Assembly (NCBI GenBank): GCA_945910005.1
Contig: OX246740.1
Coordinates: 612,917-676,916, forward strand
Origin: Isoperla grammatica
Lineage: Eukaryota > Arthropoda > Insecta > Plecoptera > Perlodidae
Reading direction: 5' to 3'
Length of the DNA: 64,000 nucleotides
Below, in pieces: positions 62,370-64,000 of this stretch. The stretch's first letter is position 1. Each line of letters opens with the position of its first letter. Below the pieces are notes generated by a model. The model made no database searches. It had not been told where the DNA came from and worked only from the letters and a program-made list of their open reading frames with translations. Both the position numbers and the translations under genes were made by a program.

Positions 62370-62423
62370 TCATTCAACGAGCTTGTAGATGCGCGTGCAG
62401 ACAAGGTCATCCACCATAACGAG
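62370..62423 (-). CDS. FABP: Fatty-acid-binding protein D, last exon only
   Basis: Acceptor ATGTGTTGCAG, phase 0, 54 nt, encoding LVMVDDLVCTRIYKLVE and TGA. The Arg-x-Tyr pair is present. It is one codon longer than the last exons of A-C and ends in Leu-Val-Glu, not Ala-Cys, so this is a more distant paralogue. Its first two exons must lie to the right of 64000, since every FABP exon 1 and 2 found here is already paired. No exon-derived array accompanies it. Confidence 0.8.
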   Translation of the reverse strand, partial: LVMVDDLVCTRIYKLVE

Positions 62424-63885
62424 CTGCAACACATAGACAAAGGTTAATCTTTGACCAAATTCTGTAACACTTGAAAAATGAATTTTAAAAAATGATCCAA
62501 GTCAGGTTGTTTTAAACCTTAAAGCAGAAAAAATATTTAAAAACACATAAATTGACACAAAATTGTACTTGAAACAGGTTAACACAATCGTTTGTATTAG
62601 TAAAATACAAAATAAACATTATCAAATAAAATAAAATAATAAAGTCATGACATAGGAAATTAGGTTACATTTTCTGTTCCCCGTTTCTGAAACAAAATCT
62701 TGCAATTGTCGTAATCGTAACACAGGTCATTGAAATGTCATGTGTTTCCTACATATTAACCCAAGGCATGAATACGAATTTCTTGATGAACACCAACTCA
62801 TGAAGTGTAATCCAGAACATGTCTAACGCAACATTGGCCAGTACACGATATTGCATTGAATTTACTGATAAAAATCCAACTCATGTAAACAAAGTGTAAT
62901 CCAGAACAACCTTTCTAACCCAACATTGGCCAGTACACAACATTGCAAGAATTTTTTAACTGAGTGTGACAACAACTGTGCTTAGGAGACACCAGTCAAG
63001 ATAGCTAGAAAGAGCGCTTACTTACAAGGAACTGAAGAGGTTGAAGGTAAGATCATGCATCTAAACTAATTGTCGCCTATTTCAATTATTACGGTATGTT
63101 AATTTATGTGATGTGTTTTTAATCATGCACTGTAATTAGTGTAGTAGGTCTTTATCATACATACTGAATGTTACCTTTCTAAAAATTATTGTAATGTAAC
63201 TTCATGGGATAATTTATTTTTAATAACGTGCTATGTTAACAAGTTTTACCCATCAACATGTATCACGCATAGCACGTTAATTGTGATTTGTGTTAATTTT
63301 ATGCTTTGTTATTTTATTTAATAACACGGACTTAGAATATTATACCGAAACGGAATAGCAAATTGTAGATTTACAATTCAGTGTATTATGTAGTAGCATA
63401 ATAAAGAGAGACAACATAAAGAAGATGGGAAAATTGTGCCTTCGGCATGTTGAGGTAAAAAGAAAATAGATTCTGCTGGATAAAGAAGCATTTTCGTTTC
63501 CTTTGTTTACCAATGGTACGACAATAAAAAATTCTGTTGAAATGGGTCTCCCAATCAAAGAAAGCATGTTACTGTTTGTCATACTGATGCTGTCATATAT
63601 TGAAAACATCAAACATGTGTTTTGATAGCGTTGTTAACTACTGAATCTATGGGGAAGGGGGAGGGGTGGGAGGAGGGGGAGATCATGACTGTCCTCTTCC
63701 ATAAAAAAAAATGCACTGTCTTGTTTTTATATCACATAAACATCACATTAGCAAGTTTCACTTTCTGAAGCGAGTGTTTAAATTAAAAGAATGTATTGTA
63801 GTAATAAGCAGTTCTGTAATGCTTGCGATGTCAATCAGCACCAAAAGGGCAATGCAGAGATTGTACTGAATGCCATTGATTAGAT
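62424..63885 (-). other. FABP-D intron 2, no other exon seen
   Basis: It contains a local duplication: CCAACTCATG...GTGTAATCCAGAACA...AACATTGGCCAGTACAC occurs at about 62790-62850 and 62877-62942. It also holds a G-rich stretch at 63651-63682. The remainder is unremarkable A+T-rich DNA. Confidence 0.5.
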
Positions 63886-64000
63886 GAGCGTAGCGAAGCG
63901 GAGTGAATCTCTCCATACAACTCGATCGGCGCTTTGTCTGTGTGTCTGTCTGTATGTGCGCCAAATTCTGTTCGTCGTGCACAGGTCAAACGGCTTGACG
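63886..64000. repeat. Dispersed repeat R3, copy 3 (cut by window edge)
   Basis: GAGCGTAGCGAAGCGGAGTG, CTCGATCGGCGCTTTGTC, then TTCGTCGTGCACAGGTCAAA and CGGCTTGACG. This is the reverse complement of the second half of 1532-1710, and it runs off the right end. Confidence 0.65.

Overview
The window looks like animal nuclear DNA, most likely from an arthropod. It is intron-rich, has an A+T-rich background, and is full of SINEs, MITEs, minisatellites and homopolymer tracts, with no operons or bacterial signals. The fatty-acid-binding proteins (FABPs) encoded here have the intron layout and wording seen in insect and mite FABPs (my recollection of the families, not a search). I cannot name the species.

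Recognisable coding sequence is sparse and entirely on the minus strand. Positions 18171-19430 hold the first coding exon of an unconventional myosin-18 (MYO18A, Drosophila Mhcl), with a Lys/Glu-rich N-terminus and a PDZ domain. No later myosin exon was recognised in the 18 kb to the left, which is occupied by repeats. Positions 26526-62423 hold a tandem FABP cluster. Three complete three-exon genes (FABP-A, -B, -C) are assembled here from splice sites, codon phase and family motifs. The last exon of a fourth (FABP-D) lies at the right, with its other exons beyond the window edge. All the complete genes have the same architecture: a short first exon ending in phase 1, a 272-nt middle exon and a 51-nt last exon. 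The reconstructed proteins are 133, 134 and 132 residues and keep the Arg / Arg-x-Tyr residues that bind the fatty-acid carboxylate.

The most unusual feature is that parts of the FABP genes have become tandem arrays. Downstream of FABP-A there are about 24 copies of a 39/42-bp unit that is its own last 13-14 codons including the stop codon. Downstream of FABP-B there are about nine copies of a 40/42-bp unit derived the same way. Next to FABP-A exon 2 there are six extra copies of a 113-bp unit carrying the exon's 3' end, its splice donor and a poly-C tract. All three arrays lie on the 3' (transcriptional) side of the source exon. FABP-A and FABP-B also share a 176-bp exon-2 tract that differs at only two positions, which suggests gene conversion.

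The rest is repeat landscape. 1-18 kb: dispersed repeats, a 1.26-kb fold-back element nested in another repeat, a hAT-type MITE with a clear 8-bp target duplication, and 123-bp and 63/65-bp arrays. 20-25 kb: a perfect 58-bp palindrome, a degenerate four-copy repeat and a nested Helitron-like copy. 26.7-36.4 kb: FABP-A introns and upstream DNA with microsatellites, including about 580 bp of TAAA repeat. 46-49 kb: a 52-bp array and an AAT microsatellite in FABP-C intron 1. 51-59 kb: a 32-bp array and a 2-kb array of about 40 units of 50 bp, nearly all containing the palindrome TGACGTCA. A roughly 0.75-1.1-kb repeat (called R1 here) occurs five times and has Helitron-like 3' ends.
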